A stretch of 64,000 nt of DNA, taken from positions 77,528,127-77,592,126 of the forward strand of contig JBANSL010000004.1 in NCBI GenBank assembly GCA_037127255.1. The letters run 5' to 3'. The stretch is from Persicaria tinctoria. Its lineage: Eukaryota > Streptophyta > Magnoliopsida > Caryophyllales > Polygonaceae. This document shows positions 11,008-21,978 of this stretch, piece after piece; within the stretch, counting starts at the first letter, position 1, and every line of letters begins with the position of its first letter. Under the pieces are notes generated by a model, which did not search any database, was not told the DNA's origin, and saw only the letters and a program-made list of their open reading frames with translations. A program made the position numbers and the translations under genes.

Positions 11008-12276
11008 TGACAGAATGAACATGAATCAATGTATCCCATAGGAAATCCCTTCAAGTTCCAACATTACCAAAAAGCAACATCTTAGCAGGTGAAACCATAA
11101 ACCAAGCAAACAAATGTCATAGCATGTATTCAGGTGATCAGAGCTTAGAAGTAGACATCATCCAACCTCACCAGAAATATGTGTTTCACTCATGTGTTTA
11201 GGCATTTAGGTACAACTCTCAACTCAAACCAATAATGCACTAAGCTCATAGACATTGACCACCATATCACCAATTCTCTACCGAAATGTCATTACTTGCG
11301 GGACACAATTAAAGGAAATAAAATGCACACTTTTTTTTTTCTTTCTTTTTCTTGGTTTTCTTTTTTTTTTTTTTTTTTCTTTTTCTTGTCTTGGTGTTTC
11401 CTTACGCGAAGCGCAAACATGGGTGTCATGAATGGCCCCTGGTCTATCAACACCTCAACTATGAATATGAATATGAAGTCCACTTGAACACCTTTTGACG
11501 CAAGTTGCAAACATGGGTGTCATGAATGAACCTGGTTACTCAATGATCAAGCTTTCTTTCCTAGTGGTTAATTTTCAACACCTTTTTGCGCGAATCATAC
11601 CCATGGGTGTCATGCGTAGACCCGGTTACTCAGTGCATCAACCATTGCCACCTTATTTACTAGATATGCATAAAGTTGAACAAAAAGACTCAAAATATAA
11701 ACATAAACTCCGCAAGCAATAAAACATGTGCATCGGCCTTTAAAAATAGATACTGCAGTCAATGCCAAGAGGTAGCAACAGTAGGCGAGTAATTCACACA
11801 ATTGAGTAAAAGAATTCAAATAAGGCCAAAACATCCTCACAGGGTCATGTTTTTAGGACTTCAATCACACTTTAGCTCAATCATACATGCTCAATTATAT
11901 TTGCTAGCTCATTCTCTACAAAAATCAAATAGAAATAATAATCAAAACATCCAGAACTCCATGGGATTTTTATGAATCATGCTTGAAATTTAAAATAGAG
12001 GACAAACTAAGCAAGATGGATATTTGAATAACACATATATATGCAATGCATGCTCTATTTTACTATTATTTTCGAAATTTAATAATAATAATATTTTTTT
12101 TTTTGTTTTTTTTATATTTCGAAAATGCAGAAAATAAATGAAATAAAATGCAGAAAATGCAGAAAATGCAGAAATTGAAATAACTAAATATTACAAACTT
12201 AAACATCTTCAGAAACTTAAACATGTCCTAAAATTTAATAGAAATGACATAAAATAACATAAAATACATATAAGTC
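11008..12276 (-). other. E2 3' non-coding region with triplicated conserved module
   Basis: No coding capacity. In the element's sense three copies of a module centred on CATGACACCCATG occur (11632-11588, 11542-11498, 11442-11405), two of them with the full CATTCATGACACCCATGTTTGC core. The same module occurs once in the 3' non-coding region of E3 (41641-41683). Long homopolymer runs are at about 11330-11380 and 12090-12115, and short AAATGCAG repeats at about 12125-12175. Confidence 0.75.
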
Positions 12277-12316
12277 GCCTCCCCCACACTTAAAATTTTC
12301 AGTGTCCTCACTGAAA
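12277..12316 (-). promoter_or_regulatory. E2 internal polypurine-like tract with hairpin
   Basis: On the minus strand TTTCAGTGAGGACACTGAAA (12316-12297) is a perfect 8-bp stem with an AGGA loop. It is followed closely by TTAAGTGTGGGGGAGG. This repeats the architecture of the terminal polypurine tract with a different stem, just after the additional reading frame ends. Confidence 0.7.
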
Positions 12317-12376
12317 CAGTACAGACAACTAAAATAATCATAAAAACTCAGAGTGAAGGAGGGTAGAACTAACCAA

Positions 12377-13627
12377 TCACGGAGGTGGAGGCTGGTAAGG
12401 CGGCGACTGGTATGGCGGAATGTGAGGGTACTGCTGGCGGAAGTAGTACTGCTGCTCCCTCCGCATCTCCTCTAACTGATAGTTTGTTACATTCCACCTT
12501 GCCTCCATGTTGGACTCAAACTCCCTCGCAGAGCGACCGTGGTCGCTAAGGGTGAACTCAATTGCGTCCTGGCGTAAGGAAATACGATGGAACTCATTGG
12601 CCAGATAGTCCTGCAAGTAGTCGCCCTCATCAGACACGAAGCGATGGTCTCCAGACGGGCCATCATCCTGCAGGGCATCCCCCATATGATAATCTGTTGA
12701 TGCAGGGGCATCCTCCTCCTCATCTTCCTCAGGAACCTCCTCTTCAGCCTGCTCCTGATCGCCGGCGATGTAGAGGGTGTTGTCTGAAGGTCCATAGGGT
12801 AAGTTCCTAGGCAGACTCAATCGATGCTGTCCACCGTGGCCCGACTTCCAAATCCAGCCTCTGCCATCGGCACCCTCCAGCACAAATGTCCGCCTAAGCT
12901 GCTCTGTAGTGAAGGTACACCCACCAGACATAGGTGTACCACATTGGTCAGGCGACAGGTATTGGTAGGCAATGAGGCTAATCATGCCTCCCAAGCCAAA
13001 CCTGCCTGACTTGGACCCCTGGATCCTTAGACAGTTCTCAATAAAGATCTCAACCCAGTCCGGTGTACCCCGAGACTGGGGAGCAAAACTCCATAACCAA
13101 GTGAGATCAGCAGCATATACCTTGTTGACATCTCCTCTGCCGCTGAAGGCCATAGCTAAGACCTTGTGGACAAGACGAAAGCAAGGGTGGACAAAGCTGT
13201 AGTTGTATTCCCCCTTGTGGCTATCAAAAACCGTTCCAGTAGCCTTGAACCACAGATCATGACGTTGTTGCTCGGTGGTCATAGAAGCCCAGTTTGGGGT
13301 GGCCGCCTGTGTTATCCCGAACTGCTGGCGGAGGTTGTCCAATGTGCAGACATGGGGTTGGTCCAACAAATTGAACCGGATCCTCGAGTCGTCCACTCTC
13401 TCAAGTGTAGACAGGAACTCCCATGCTAGCTCGGGGTATGTTGGAGCACTTTGATTTAGAAAATCCCCCAACCCACCATGGGTGAGCATCCGGTGGGTCA
13501 CATCTAACATCCCCAAAGTCTGCAGTGCCGGGGTGTGGAAAAACTTCGTCTGAACGAAGCGCTTAGTATCGAAATTCTTAAAGATCTTTCTCTGCTCGTC
13601 AGATGCATTCCGTAGCCTGCGCACCAT
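12377..13627 (-). CDS. Additional reading frame of E2 (Athila ORF-1-like)
   Basis: A 416-codon frame downstream of pol, in the same orientation. The starting ATG is taken at 13627-13625 because it is directly preceded by a good 3' splice site (TTTGTTACAG); an upstream in-frame ATG at 13717 lies in intron-like sequence. The segment TYPELAWEFLSTLE and its surroundings resemble the plant Athila ORF-1 family of retroelement-associated proteins, whose function is unknown. The C-terminus is acidic, then Pro/Tyr/Gln-rich. Position after pol and the splice site fit expression from a spliced subgenomic RNA, as proposed for the env-like frames of Athila elements. I see no convincing signal peptide or membrane anchor from the chosen start, so I do not call it an envelope protein. 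Confidence 0.65.
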   Translation of the reverse strand: MVRRLRNASDEQRKIFKNFDTKRFVQTKFFHTPALQTLGMLDVTHRMLTHGGLGDFLNQSAPTYPELAWEFLSTLERVDDSRIRFNLLDQPHVCTLDNLRQQFGITQAATPNWASMTTEQQRHDLWFKATGTVFDSHKGEYNYSFVHPCFRLVHKVLAMAFSGRGDVNKVYAADLTWLWSFAPQSRGTPDWVEIFIENCLRIQGSKSGRFGLGGMISLIAYQYLSPDQCGTPMSGGCTFTTEQLRRTFVLEGADGRGWIWKSGHGGQHRLSLPRNLPYGPSDNTLYIAGDQEQAEEEVPEEDEEEDAPASTDYHMGDALQDDGPSGDHRFVSDEGDYLQDYLANEFHRISLRQDAIEFTLSDHGRSAREFESNMEARWNVTNYQLEEMRREQQYYFRQQYPHIPPYQSPPYQPPPP

Positions 13628-14598
13628 CTGTAACAAATACCAGCAGTATATATAAGCAACCCAAACAGATTCAGATTTCAACACAACCAAGCACAAGTCA
13701 AACATAATCCAAGCCAATCAATACACACATACTCAAAGCACATCACAAGTGGCTCAAGATCTCCAATAAGCAACCCAACTCAAGAATATATCAATAATCA
13801 CCCTCATATATTCAATTCACACCAAAAAGCTAACTTCAATGTTAACAACCACAAAAAATTAGCCTCCACAACAAAGAGAAATCAGCCCCATATTTCATAT
13901 GTGCACAAATTCACCCTTAGAGAACAATAATAATATTCCACACAAATATCTCCTTTTCTCACAAAAATTTCAACTCCAAACTTATAGTCCTAACCAAAAT
14001 CAGCCTTTCCATCATGTAAAAATGCATTCCCCTAATTTCCAAACACATGTAAACCACAAATTCCCAGTTTTATATAATGAACAAACACCCAAAAATCAAA
14101 TCTCTACCTAGTTTCAATCCACATTTAAAATCCTCAAATATGGAGAGAAAAGGTTAAGAAAATCATACCTTGAGAGTTTAAAGAGTAGGGAGCTTGAAGA
14201 TCTTCGGAAATTTAGGGCTTTGTGGCCTCGGATCCGGTGGAGGAGCACAGCGGCGGCCGCTGCAGTGGAGCGGTGGGCGCAGCAGGTGCACAGCGGCGGG
14301 CAGCGGCGGGCTTTCGGGCTTGGATCCGGTGATGGGGAAGAAAGAGGATTTGGAGGTTGAAGAAGGGTTTGGGGAAGATGTCAATGGAAGCTTGGAGTGG
14401 GGCTATGGTGAAGAGAGGCAAAGAGGAAAGAGAGAGGTGAGGTAGGGTTTGGGAAGAGCATCCCGTGATAGGTATGTATGTATGTTATATATTTTTATTT
14501 TTATTTTTTTTTTTTTAAAAAAAAAAAAGTCCGAGATGGGTACCGTTGCGGCGGGCGCCGCAGGGGTTGCGGCGGGCGTCGCTCCTGTACTCGGGGTT

Positions 14599-14636
<38 letters not shown>

Positions 14637-14792
14637 AACTACCTATGTCTATGTGAATACTTCTAAAATAGCTAATGAATATTTCCTAAGACAATAATAA
14701 AAATGAGAAAGAAGGGAACTGACCTCGGGTTGCCTCCCGAGCAGCGCCTTTGTTTTAAGTCGTTGGCTCGACGTGATGGCCCCTTGAGTGGC
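13628..14792 (-). other. Spacer between E2 pol and the additional frame
   Basis: A non-coding spacer that ends at the splice acceptor of the additional frame. It holds two clusters of the E2 CG-rich motif: 14238-14310 (AGCGGCGGCCGCTGCA and relatives) and 14547-14583 (TGCGGCGGGCGCCGCA and a variant). It also has poly-T/poly-A runs at about 14495-14530 and 14605-14632. It probably acts as leader or intron for the downstream frame. Confidence 0.6.
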
Positions 14793-17700
14793 CTAGTCGG
14801 TTGGTTCAGCAAGCACCAACTCCTCTTCTTCATCATGCGGTATGTTCTCAAAGTAAGGCTTAACTCTATGACCGTTGACTTTAAATAGCTCATTAGACTT
14901 GAGATCATAAAGTTCAATTGCTCCGTGAGAGAATATCCTTGAGATGGTGTAAGGTCCTTCCCACCTTGATCTAAGCTTTCCAGGGAAGAGTTTCAAGCGT
15001 GATTTGTATAGGAGCACCTTGTCTCCCACATTGAGTTCCTTCCGCAGGATATGCTTATCATGCCAAGCCTTTGTCTTCTCCTTATAGATCACTGCATTAT
15101 CGTAAGCATCCAGACGCAATTCCTCCAGCTCTTGCAATTGAAGTTTTCTGAATTCACCCACTTCATCCAACCTCATGTTGCAATTCTTTACAGCCCAATA
15201 CGCCCTATGCTGAAGTTCTACAGGGAGATGGCATGCTTTTCCAAAGACAATACGATAAGGTGACATACCAATAGGAGTCTTATAAGCTGTCCGATAGGCC
15301 CAAAGAGCGTCATTGAGCCTTAGACTCCAATCCTTTCTGTTGGGTGCCACTGTTTTCTCCAGAATGGTCTTTATCTCCCTATTTGATATCTCCGCTTGAC
15401 CATTGGTCTGAGGATGATAGGCAGTGGACACTCTCTGTGTGACATGATATTTCTTTAACAGGGCTGTGATCGTCCTGTTGCAGAAGTGTGTCCCTCTGTC
15501 ACTAATTATAGCCTTAGGCACCCCAAATCTTGCGAAAATGGTGTCTTTTAGGAAATCTGCAACCATTTTAGAATCATCAGTTCTGGTGGCCTTTGCCTCC
15601 ACCCACTTGGAGACATAGTCCACCGCAAGCAAAATATATAAATTCCCAAAAGAACTAGGGAAGGGACCCATAAAATCGATACCCCAAACATCAAATATTT
15701 CACAAAACATGACAGTTGTTTGTGGCATTTCATTCCTAGCAGATATGTTCCCGACCCTTTGACATCTATCGCATGATTTACAGAAGGCATTAGCATCCCT
15801 AAATAAGTGAGGCCAAAAGAAACCTGCTTCTAAAACTTTCCTAGCAGTCTTTTGAGGACCAAAGTGGCCACCACATTCATGAGCATGACAAAAAGTAAGG
15901 ACAGATTGTACCTCATTGTCCGGCAGACACCTCCTAATCACCTGATCAGCACAATGTTTCCAAAGGTAGGGGTCATCCCAGACGTAGAAGCGAGAGTCAT
16001 GTCGAATCTTGTCCTTTTGAGCCTTTGTAAATTTCGGTGGAAATTCTCCCGTGACCAAGAAATTCACCATATTGGCGAACCAAGGTCGAGGAGTATGGAC
16101 ACCCATCAACAATTCAGAAATATCAGGACTTACCTCATCAGGACTCTCCGTCCTTGTTTGTTCCTGCAGCTGCAACGAAGATGTGTGAGTTAAATAGAAC
16201 AGTGTATCATCAGGGAACTCACCGTGAATAGGTCTTTGATCTTCCGGCTTGTCCTCTTCTTGGATAAGTCTGCTGAGGTGATCCGCTACTAAGTTTTCTG
16301 CACCTTTCTTATCTTTGATTTCAATGTCAAATTCACTCAAAAGTAAAATCCATCGAATCAATCTTGGTTTCGCTTCTTTCTTAGTTAATAGATAATGAAG
16401 AGCAGCGTGATCAGTGAAGACAATTACCTTAGCTCCTAGGAGGTAGGAGCGAAATTTCTCCAGTGCAAAAACCACAGCCAGGAGCTCTTTCTCAGTGGTT
16501 GAGTAGTTCCTTTGCGCTCCATTCAGAGTCATGGAGGCATAGTAGATGACATGCGAGCTCCTTCCTTCCTTTTGTCCCAAAACAGCCCCCACAGCGTAAT
16601 CGCTAGCGTCACACATAATCTCAAAAGGTTGCGACCATATGGGTGCTTGGATTATAGGAGCGCTAGTTAGGCGACCTTTAAGCTCATCAAAAGATGCTCT
16701 ACACCTGTCATCAAACTCAAAAGCTACTTCCTTTTTCAATAAATCACAAAGAGGTGCAGAAATTTTAGAAAAATCCCTAATAAACCTGCGATAGAACCCT
16801 GCATGGCCTAAAAATGAGCGAATCTCACGCACATTAGTGGGGTAAGGTAAAGACTGAATAACATCAATTTTAGCCTTGTCTACCTCAAGACCCCTGCTAG
16901 ACACAATATGACCCAACACAATTCCTTGCTCAACCATAAAATGACACTTTTCAGAATTAAGAACCAAATTGGTGTCTACGCACCTCTTAAGCACAAGTGA
17001 CAAATGATGTAAGCAAGTATCAAAATCATCACCATGCACAGTGAAGTCATCCATAAACACTTCAATAAAATGCTCCACATATTCAGAAAATATGCTCACC
17101 ATACACCGTTGGAAAGTCCCAGGTGCGTTACATAGCCCAAAAGGCATTCTGCGATATGCAAAAGTGCCAAAAGGGCATGTAAAAGTCGTTTTTTCTTGGT
17201 CCTCCGGTGCTATGGGTACCTGAAAATATCCTGAGTAGCCATCTAAAAAGCAATAAAAAGAACGGCCGGCAAGGCGCTCAAGCATCTGATCAATAAAGGT
17301 AAGGGGGAAATGGTCTTTGCGAGTGACTGCATTTAATTTACGATAATCAATACAGACTCTCCATCCAGTTTGAACCCTACTAGGGACCAATTCACCATCC
17401 TGATTTTCAACAACAGTAATACCTCCCTTCTTAGGGACAACCTGAGTAGGACTCACCCATTTGCTATCAGATATGGGAAAAATCATACCTGCCTCAAGGA
17501 GTTTCAGCACCTCCTTCTTTACCACTTCCATCATTGGTGGGTTGAGTCTTCGCTGAGGTTGTCTAGATGGCTTGGCATCATCCTCTAATAATATCCTATG
17601 CATGCAGAGGGTAGGACTGATGCCTTTAATGTCTGCTATCGTCCATCCTAGCGCCTCCTTGTTCTCCTTTAGAACAGTCACCAATCGCTCCTCCTGTCCA

Positions 17701-19316
17701 AATGTCAATTTGTTAGAAATAATGACAGGTAGAGTATCATTTTCACCAAGAAAAGCATATTTAAGGTGGTTAGGAAGCTGTTTCAATTCAACATCAGGCG
17801 CTTGGATAATAGATGGAAGAAGCTTTTCGGTGGGAATTGTCAGCTCGATGCGGTCTCCCCTCGGTGGTACATACGTGGGAGATCGATGGTCCAAAGCTAC
17901 TATAGCCTCCTGCAAGTCAGATGACAATACATATTCTCTAGCAATTTCATCTATAGGAGCCTGTAAAGCAACTTCCATCTCATCAATACATTCCAAATCA
18001 AAGCAATCATGTGCCATAGTATCAATAGCATCCATAAAGCACAGAGAAGGATCATCAGATGGGAATTTCATGGAATCATAGATATTATATTCAACTCGTT
18101 GACCATCAAACTCCATAGTAAGAGATCCCGAATAGACATCTATCTTAGTCCTAGCAGTTTTCAAGAAGGGTCTGCCCAACAGAATAGGGCCTTCATTGTT
18201 ACCAGGACCCATGTCAATCACAAAGAAATCAGCAGGGAATATCAAATTGTCAACCATAACCAAGACATCTTCAACAATCCCTTTTGGGTAGATAGTAGAT
18301 CGATCAGCAAGTTGAATTACTACCCGAGTGTCATTCAGAGGTCCCAACCCCAAAGCATGATAAATAGTAGAAGGCAAAACATTGATAGATGCTCCTAAAT
18401 CTAACATGGCTTTGTCAAATTTAGTGTCACCTATCACACATGGAATAGCAAACATACCAGGATCACTACACTTTTCAGGCATACGCTTTTGAAATACAGC
18501 AGTGACATGTTCGCTTACCTTCACCTTTTGCTTACCTTTCAGCTTCTGGTTCCGCTTGATAGTGCAAAGTTCCTTCAAAAATTTAGCATATCTAGGAATG
18601 CTCTTGATCAAATTAAGCAAAGGAATATTTACCTCACACTTGTTGAATGTCTCGAAGATTTCCTTGTCGTTCTCATACCTCCTTGTATCCCTCAAAGCTT
18701 CCGGGAAAGGCGGAATGGGCTTTGGAGTCTCCATAGGTAGGGGGAAAGAAGGAGTAGGAGAAGAAGAAGAAGGAGGAGAAAGAGAAGGGTGAGAAGAGGA
18801 AAGAGGTAAGGAGGAAAACTCACCAGGAGGCGAATCGGCGACGGGTGAAGGTGCGGCGGGCGCGGCAGAAGATGCGGCGGGCGCCGCAGCTCGCTGGGTT
18901 TCTCCTTCGGCGGACGCAGCATGGAACTCGTCTCTGGCGGCGGGCACCGCAGGTGACAGCGGCGGGCGCCGCAAGGGCAGCGGCGGGCGCCGCACCACTG
19001 TTTGCCCGTTTTCATCTTCCCTTATTTCTATTTCTTCGTCCATTATCTCCTCATCGTCCTTTTGATTTGTGACAACCAGTTCCTTGCCACTCCTAAGGGT
19101 TATAGCACTGACGTTCTCCTTGGTCGGATTCTCAATGGTCTGCGACGGAAGCTTTCCTGAACTATTTGCCTCTTTAGCACTTAAGATTTGAATGAGCTGA
19201 CTCATTTGATTCTCAAGCTTTGTCATCCGATCGGATTGCTGCTTATCTAGGTTCTCCAGCCGCTCTGACTGTTGTTTATCATTCCTCATAACCAATCGTG
19301 AAATTCCCAATGGCAT
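14793..19316 (-). CDS. E2 Pol polyprotein (protease, RT, RNase H, integrase)
   Basis: An uninterrupted frame of 1507 codons. Rough order: coiled-coil-like region (residues 10-45), the linker motif [11 protein letters not shown], an Ala/Pro/Ser-rich linker encoded by the CG-rich palindromes, an aspartic protease ([11 protein letters not shown], about 305), reverse transcriptase with IDYRKLN and the catalytic FMDD box (about 755), RNase H ([13 protein letters not shown], about 900), integrase H2C2 zinc finger (about 1145), the D,D-35-E core ([26 protein letters not shown], about 1215-1310), and an integrase C-terminal domain with [12 protein letters not shown] (about 1430). The first ATG, at 19316, lies inside the 3' end of gag and is in a +1 frame to it. 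All visible catalytic motifs are present. Confidence 0.92.
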   Translation of the reverse strand: MPLGISRLVMRNDKQQSERLENLDKQQSDRMTKLENQMSQLIQILSAKEANSSGKLPSQTIENPTKENVSAITLRSGKELVVTNQKDDEEIMDEEIEIREDENGQTVVRRPPLPLRRPPLSPAVPAARDEFHAASAEGETQRAAAPAASSAAPAAPSPVADSPPGEFSSLPLSSSHPSLSPPSSSSPTPSFPLPMETPKPIPPFPEALRDTRRYENDKEIFETFNKCEVNIPLLNLIKSIPRYAKFLKELCTIKRNQKLKGKQKVKVSEHVTAVFQKRMPEKCSDPGMFAIPCVIGDTKFDKAMLDLGASINVLPSTIYHALGLGPLNDTRVVIQLADRSTIYPKGIVEDVLVMVDNLIFPADFFVIDMGPGNNEGPILLGRPFLKTARTKIDVYSGSLTMEFDGQRVEYNIYDSMKFPSDDPSLCFMDAIDTMAHDCFDLECIDEMEVALQAPIDEIAREYVLSSDLQEAIVALDHRSPTYVPPRGDRIELTIPTEKLLPSIIQAPDVELKQLPNHLKYAFLGENDTLPVIISNKLTFGQEERLVTVLKENKEALGWTIADIKGISPTLCMHRILLEDDAKPSRQPQRRLNPPMMEVVKKEVLKLLEAGMIFPISDSKWVSPTQVVPKKGGITVVENQDGELVPSRVQTGWRVCIDYRKLNAVTRKDHFPLTFIDQMLERLAGRSFYCFLDGYSGYFQVPIAPEDQEKTTFTCPFGTFAYRRMPFGLCNAPGTFQRCMVSIFSEYVEHFIEVFMDDFTVHGDDFDTCLHHLSLVLKRCVDTNLVLNSEKCHFMVEQGIVLGHIVSSRGLEVDKAKIDVIQSLPYPTNVREIRSFLGHAGFYRRFIRDFSKISAPLCDLLKKEVAFEFDDRCRASFDELKGRLTSAPIIQAPIWSQPFEIMCDASDYAVGAVLGQKEGRSSHVIYYASMTLNGAQRNYSTTEKELLAVVFALEKFRSYLLGAKVIVFTDHAALHYLLTKKEAKPRLIRWILLLSEFDIEIKDKKGAENLVADHLSRLIQEEDKPEDQRPIHGEFPDDTLFYLTHTSSLQLQEQTRTESPDEVSPDISELLMGVHTPRPWFANMVNFLVTGEFPPKFTKAQKDKIRHDSRFYVWDDPYLWKHCADQVIRRCLPDNEVQSVLTFCHAHECGGHFGPQKTARKVLEAGFFWPHLFRDANAFCKSCDRCQRVGNISARNEMPQTTVMFCEIFDVWGIDFMGPFPSSFGNLYILLAVDYVSKWVEAKATRTDDSKMVADFLKDTIFARFGVPKAIISDRGTHFCNRTITALLKKYHVTQRVSTAYHPQTNGQAEISNREIKTILEKTVAPNRKDWSLRLNDALWAYRTAYKTPIGMSPYRIVFGKACHLPVELQHRAYWAVKNCNMRLDEVGEFRKLQLQELEELRLDAYDNAVIYKEKTKAWHDKHILRKELNVGDKVLLYKSRLKLFPGKLRSRWEGPYTISRIFSHGAIELYDLKSNELFKVNGHRVKPYFENIPHDEEEELVLAEPTD
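18852..18994. repeat. GCGGC-palindrome array inside the E2 gag-protease linker
   Basis: About six copies of TGCGGCGGGCGCCGCA or close variants (18852-18867, 18873-18888, about 18906-18920, 18936-18951, 18958-18973, 18979-18994). They are in the coding region between [11 protein letters not shown] and the conserved PPFPEAL block. On the coding strand they give runs of Ala, Pro and Arg. The word is the one found in the E2 LTR. Confidence 0.85.
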
Positions 19317-20304
19317 TCAGATCAAAATTAGGATCTTGTAGAAGCGGGCACATGTCCATGGGATGAGTGTATTGACTGCAGAGACCACATGCCTTCAGTT
19401 GAACCTGTTGTTGAGGAGTCCTATCAATAACCATTTGTTTCATCATCTCCTTTACCTCTGCCATATCCGTCTGAAGTGCAGCCACATTAGCATCTACAGC
19501 GAGTACACCCCCAGCGCGAGGGCCCTTGTTGAACTGTCTGGAGCCCTCAGATAGCTCCTTAAACACCTCCCAAGCTGCGGCAGGCGTCTTGTTCAGCATG
19601 TTACCTCCACAAGCAGAATTCACTGTTTTTCGCTCTATATCAGTCAGCCCATTAAATAGAAAGAGAACCAGATCCTTTTGAGAGTACCCATGGCATGGGC
19701 AGCTGGCGCAGAGTTTCTTGAAGCGCTCAAAATACTCATGTATAGACTCTGCCGCGTACTGCTCAATGCTGCTGATTGATCTTTTCAAAGCATTTAGCTT
19801 TGTTGCAGGGAAGTACATCTCTAAGAAAACTCTTTTCATCTCAGCCCAAGTGGTAATAGATCCCGGCGGTAAATAGAAGAACCATTCATTGGCGTCATCC
19901 TTTAGAGAGAAGGGAAAAGCTCTCAATTTGATTTGCTCTGCAGTGACGTCCTCAGGTTTCATCCCAACTACCACCCTATGGAATTCAGCCAGATGTTTGT
20001 GGGGGTCCTCCCCACTCAACCCATGAAACTTGGGTAAAAGATGAATTACCCCAGACTTAAGCTCAAATTTGACCCCTTCTGCTAGCGCAGGGAATTGGAT
20101 TGCCAGGGGTTGTTGTGCCAGATCAGGAGCAGAAAGCTCCTTAAGAGTGCGGTTTTCGTTAGCCATCTCTGTTGTGGTGTCTCCTTGATCAAAAGGGAGT
20201 TCGCGAAAGCGATCACGAGCTTCTCGCCTTAGAGCGGCAAGGGTCCTTTCAATCTCTGAATCTAACGGCAACAAAGAAGAATTAGTAGCACGGGTATGGA
20301 CCAT
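19279..20304 (-). CDS. E2 Gag
   Basis: A 341-codon frame starting with MVHTRAT, closely matching the start of the E4 gag. It has the Athila gag core ([17 protein letters not shown] and [15 protein letters not shown]) and a zinc-knuckle-like [15 protein letters not shown] near residue 310. It stops soon afterwards. Compared with E4, about 70 residues of Asn/Pro-rich sequence after the knuckle are missing and the pol frame resumes one nucleotide out of phase, with a 38-nt overlap. Either this copy carries a deletion that shifted the frame, or pol is reached by frameshifting. The first seems more likely. Confidence 0.85.
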   Translation of the reverse strand: MVHTRATNSSLLPLDSEIERTLAALRREARDRFRELPFDQGDTTTEMANENRTLKELSAPDLAQQPLAIQFPALAEGVKFELKSGVIHLLPKFHGLSGEDPHKHLAEFHRVVVGMKPEDVTAEQIKLRAFPFSLKDDANEWFFYLPPGSITTWAEMKRVFLEMYFPATKLNALKRSISSIEQYAAESIHEYFERFKKLCASCPCHGYSQKDLVLFLFNGLTDIERKTVNSACGGNMLNKTPAAAWEVFKELSEGSRQFNKGPRAGGVLAVDANVAALQTDMAEVKEMMKQMVIDRTPQQQVQLKACGLCSQYTHPMDMCPLLQDPNFDLNAIGNFTIGYEE

Positions 20305-20360
20305 ATAAGACGGTCCACACCAAGATCAACACTAAAAACACACAAGAATTAAATAATAAG

Positions 20361-20380
20361 TTCCCCGGCAACGGCGCCAA
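20361..20380 (-). promoter_or_regulatory. E2 primer-binding site (tRNA-Asp type)
   Basis: Minus-strand TTGGCGCCGTTGCCGGGGAA lies three bases from the 5' LTR end. TGGCGCCGTTGCCGGGGA is the usual site of Athila-type elements, complementary to the 3' end of tRNA-Asp. The same word occurs in E4 (about 24498-24515) and E3 (37155-37172). Confidence 0.88.
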
Positions 20381-20383
20381 ATT

Positions 20384-21666
20384 TGACGGAGGGGAAACCT
20401 GTCGTTGATTCCGTCAAAGAAACTCAAACCTAAAACTAGTACAGTAATAAGTAAGAGGTCGATCCCACAGGGAAATTTATAACTCAAGTGCGATTTGAAT
20501 GTTGATTAAGTAACCAGAGAAGGGGGTTTTTGTGTGAAAGTTTTTAAAGCAAATTAACGAAAGCAGAATAAGTGATTTTGGTTTAAACAATTTAGAGAAG
20601 CAATTCCACCTACAATTTTCCACTTTATCGGATTGAAGCGATCCTTGTAACTTCTTCTCGTCCTATTATGTTTCCTATGAATGCCCTTGTCCCGACCTAA
20701 TATAGTTACTAGTCCAACCAGTCCTAGCAACCCTTATCAATCGAACAGTCCCTAAAGAAGGATTTAACCCAATTGATAGCTTTAAGTTCAGAGATTAGCC
20801 AAGGTATTTGCAGTCCCTAAAAAAGGATTTAACAACACATTCAACTTCCTACTTATTCAATTAGTTCAACCAGCCCTAAAGGAATAAGTTTGCCACTTAG
20901 GTTAAGGTTCACAACCAGGAATCTACAAAACCTTAGCGATTGAATTGATCTAACGAGTTGGCCAGACAAGATAGAACAAAACAATGATTAATTAAGCACA
21001 AAGAAGTTGAAGCATTCACAAACAGGAAACTAGGAGTGAGAATTAGAAACTCACAATCAATCCGAATAAAGCTTCAAATTGCAGGCAGAATCGATGAGTT
21101 TAGTTCCTCATGGAAGACATCGCTCCAAAAAATCTCTAAAAAGTCTAATGGTTGAATGAATAGAATGAATGGTAAAGAAAAATAACATAAAAGCCTAATT
21201 AAAACATCCCAAAGTCGGCCACCAAACAAACTAGATAAAAAACTAGGGTTTCAAAACACGCGCTGGGCGCTGTCCGTACGTGCGGCGGCCGCCGCAAGGG
21301 CTGCGGCGCCCGCCGCAACTGCCTTGTCAGCTACCCGCTGCGGCGGGCACTGCGGCGGCCGCGGCACTAGCTGCGGCGCCCGCCGCATCTAGCTTTTTGC
21401 CGTGACCTTGCTTCCTCTGCGGCCTTCTCTTGTCTTGTCTTGCTTCTTCCTTTCTTGTTCCTTCCCATGTATCTTGTGTTCCTCTTCGAGACATCGCATC
21501 TCCCAAATGTGTTCCGATTCAATCTGCGAGATAAACACAAAATTGCGCAGAATCCGAACTTTTCCAAAATAAACACAAGATGCAATTTAACGATAAAGCA
21601 AGCAAGAAATGCAACCTAAACTAAACTAAATGTATCTATAATGCCTATCTAAAATATGCATTATCA
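20384..21666 (-). repeat. E2 5' LTR
   Basis: 1283 bp with no mismatch seen against 9687-10969, including the CG-rich palindrome cluster at 21281-21387. It is followed by AGGTC, the right copy of the target duplication. Confidence 0.95.
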
Positions 21667-21671
21667 AGGTC

Positions 21672-21978
21672 TTATTTTTTGGTAGAGTGAGGTGTTGTTT
21701 GTTTGCCAAAATAAGGGGGGTAAAAGAGTGGAGGGAGGAAAGGAGAAGATAAGATTTTCCCGAACTAGAATAAGGTGAGTCGGATGGATAAGGATTCGGA
21801 ATGTGACGGAAGTGAGAGCTCGGGTCGGGAATTTAAATTTCCGCTGATTGATCGTTCAAAACCCGAAATGAAAGACGGAATTAATATTTAAATCGAGAAT
21901 TTGGGTCGGAATTTATTTTAAATTCATTTTGATTTTCTTTTTCCAAAATTTAATATTTTAAAAATCCGAGCCTTTACA
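21672..21978 (-). repeat. E1 5' LTR, distal part
   Basis: This resumes the E1 LTR after E2 and matches 2792-3098. It ends in GAGCCTTTACA at 21978 and abuts coding sequence of E4. In the element's sense this is the LTR start. Confidence 0.93.

Larger units (their letters stand above)
9687..21666 (-). mobile_element. E2: complete, recent Athila-like LTR element
   Basis: An 11980-bp minus-strand element with two 1283-bp LTRs (9687-10969 and 20384-21666) in which I saw no difference. It is bounded by TG...CA and a perfect 5-bp duplication AGGTC (9682-9686 and 21667-21671). Order in the element's sense: LTR, tRNA-Asp-type primer site, gag, pol, an additional reading frame, a long 3' non-coding region, polypurine tract, LTR. 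The protease, reverse transcriptase, RNase H and integrase frame is uninterrupted, so of the LTR elements here it is the one most likely to supply enzymes. The gag frame is offset from pol. Confidence 0.95.
2417..21978 (-). mobile_element. E1: chromovirus-type (Del/Tekay-like) LTR element, interrupted by E2
   Basis: Minus-strand Ty3/Gypsy element. Its 3' LTR is on the left (visible from 2417 to 3098, interrupted on its far side by E0). The interior is 3099-7148. Its 5' LTR is 7149-9686 plus 21672-21978, split by E2. In the element's sense the LTR starts TGTAAAGGCTCGG and ends GGGCCGTTACA. The 682 bp visible in both LTRs differ at about three positions (for example near 2507, 2527 and 2568), so the insertion is young. 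On the right it interrupts E4 between protease and reverse transcriptase. The integrase carries a C-terminal chromodomain. Protease, reverse transcriptase and most of RNase H are deleted. Confidence 0.88.

Noticed and set aside
11296..11510. Short frames with long Phe or Lys runs
   Set aside because: Translations of poly-T/poly-A tracts in the E2 3' non-coding region.
12377..13627. Calling the additional E2 frame an envelope protein
   Set aside because: No signal peptide, fusion peptide or membrane anchor from the likely start; the resemblance is to Athila ORF-1 proteins of unknown function.
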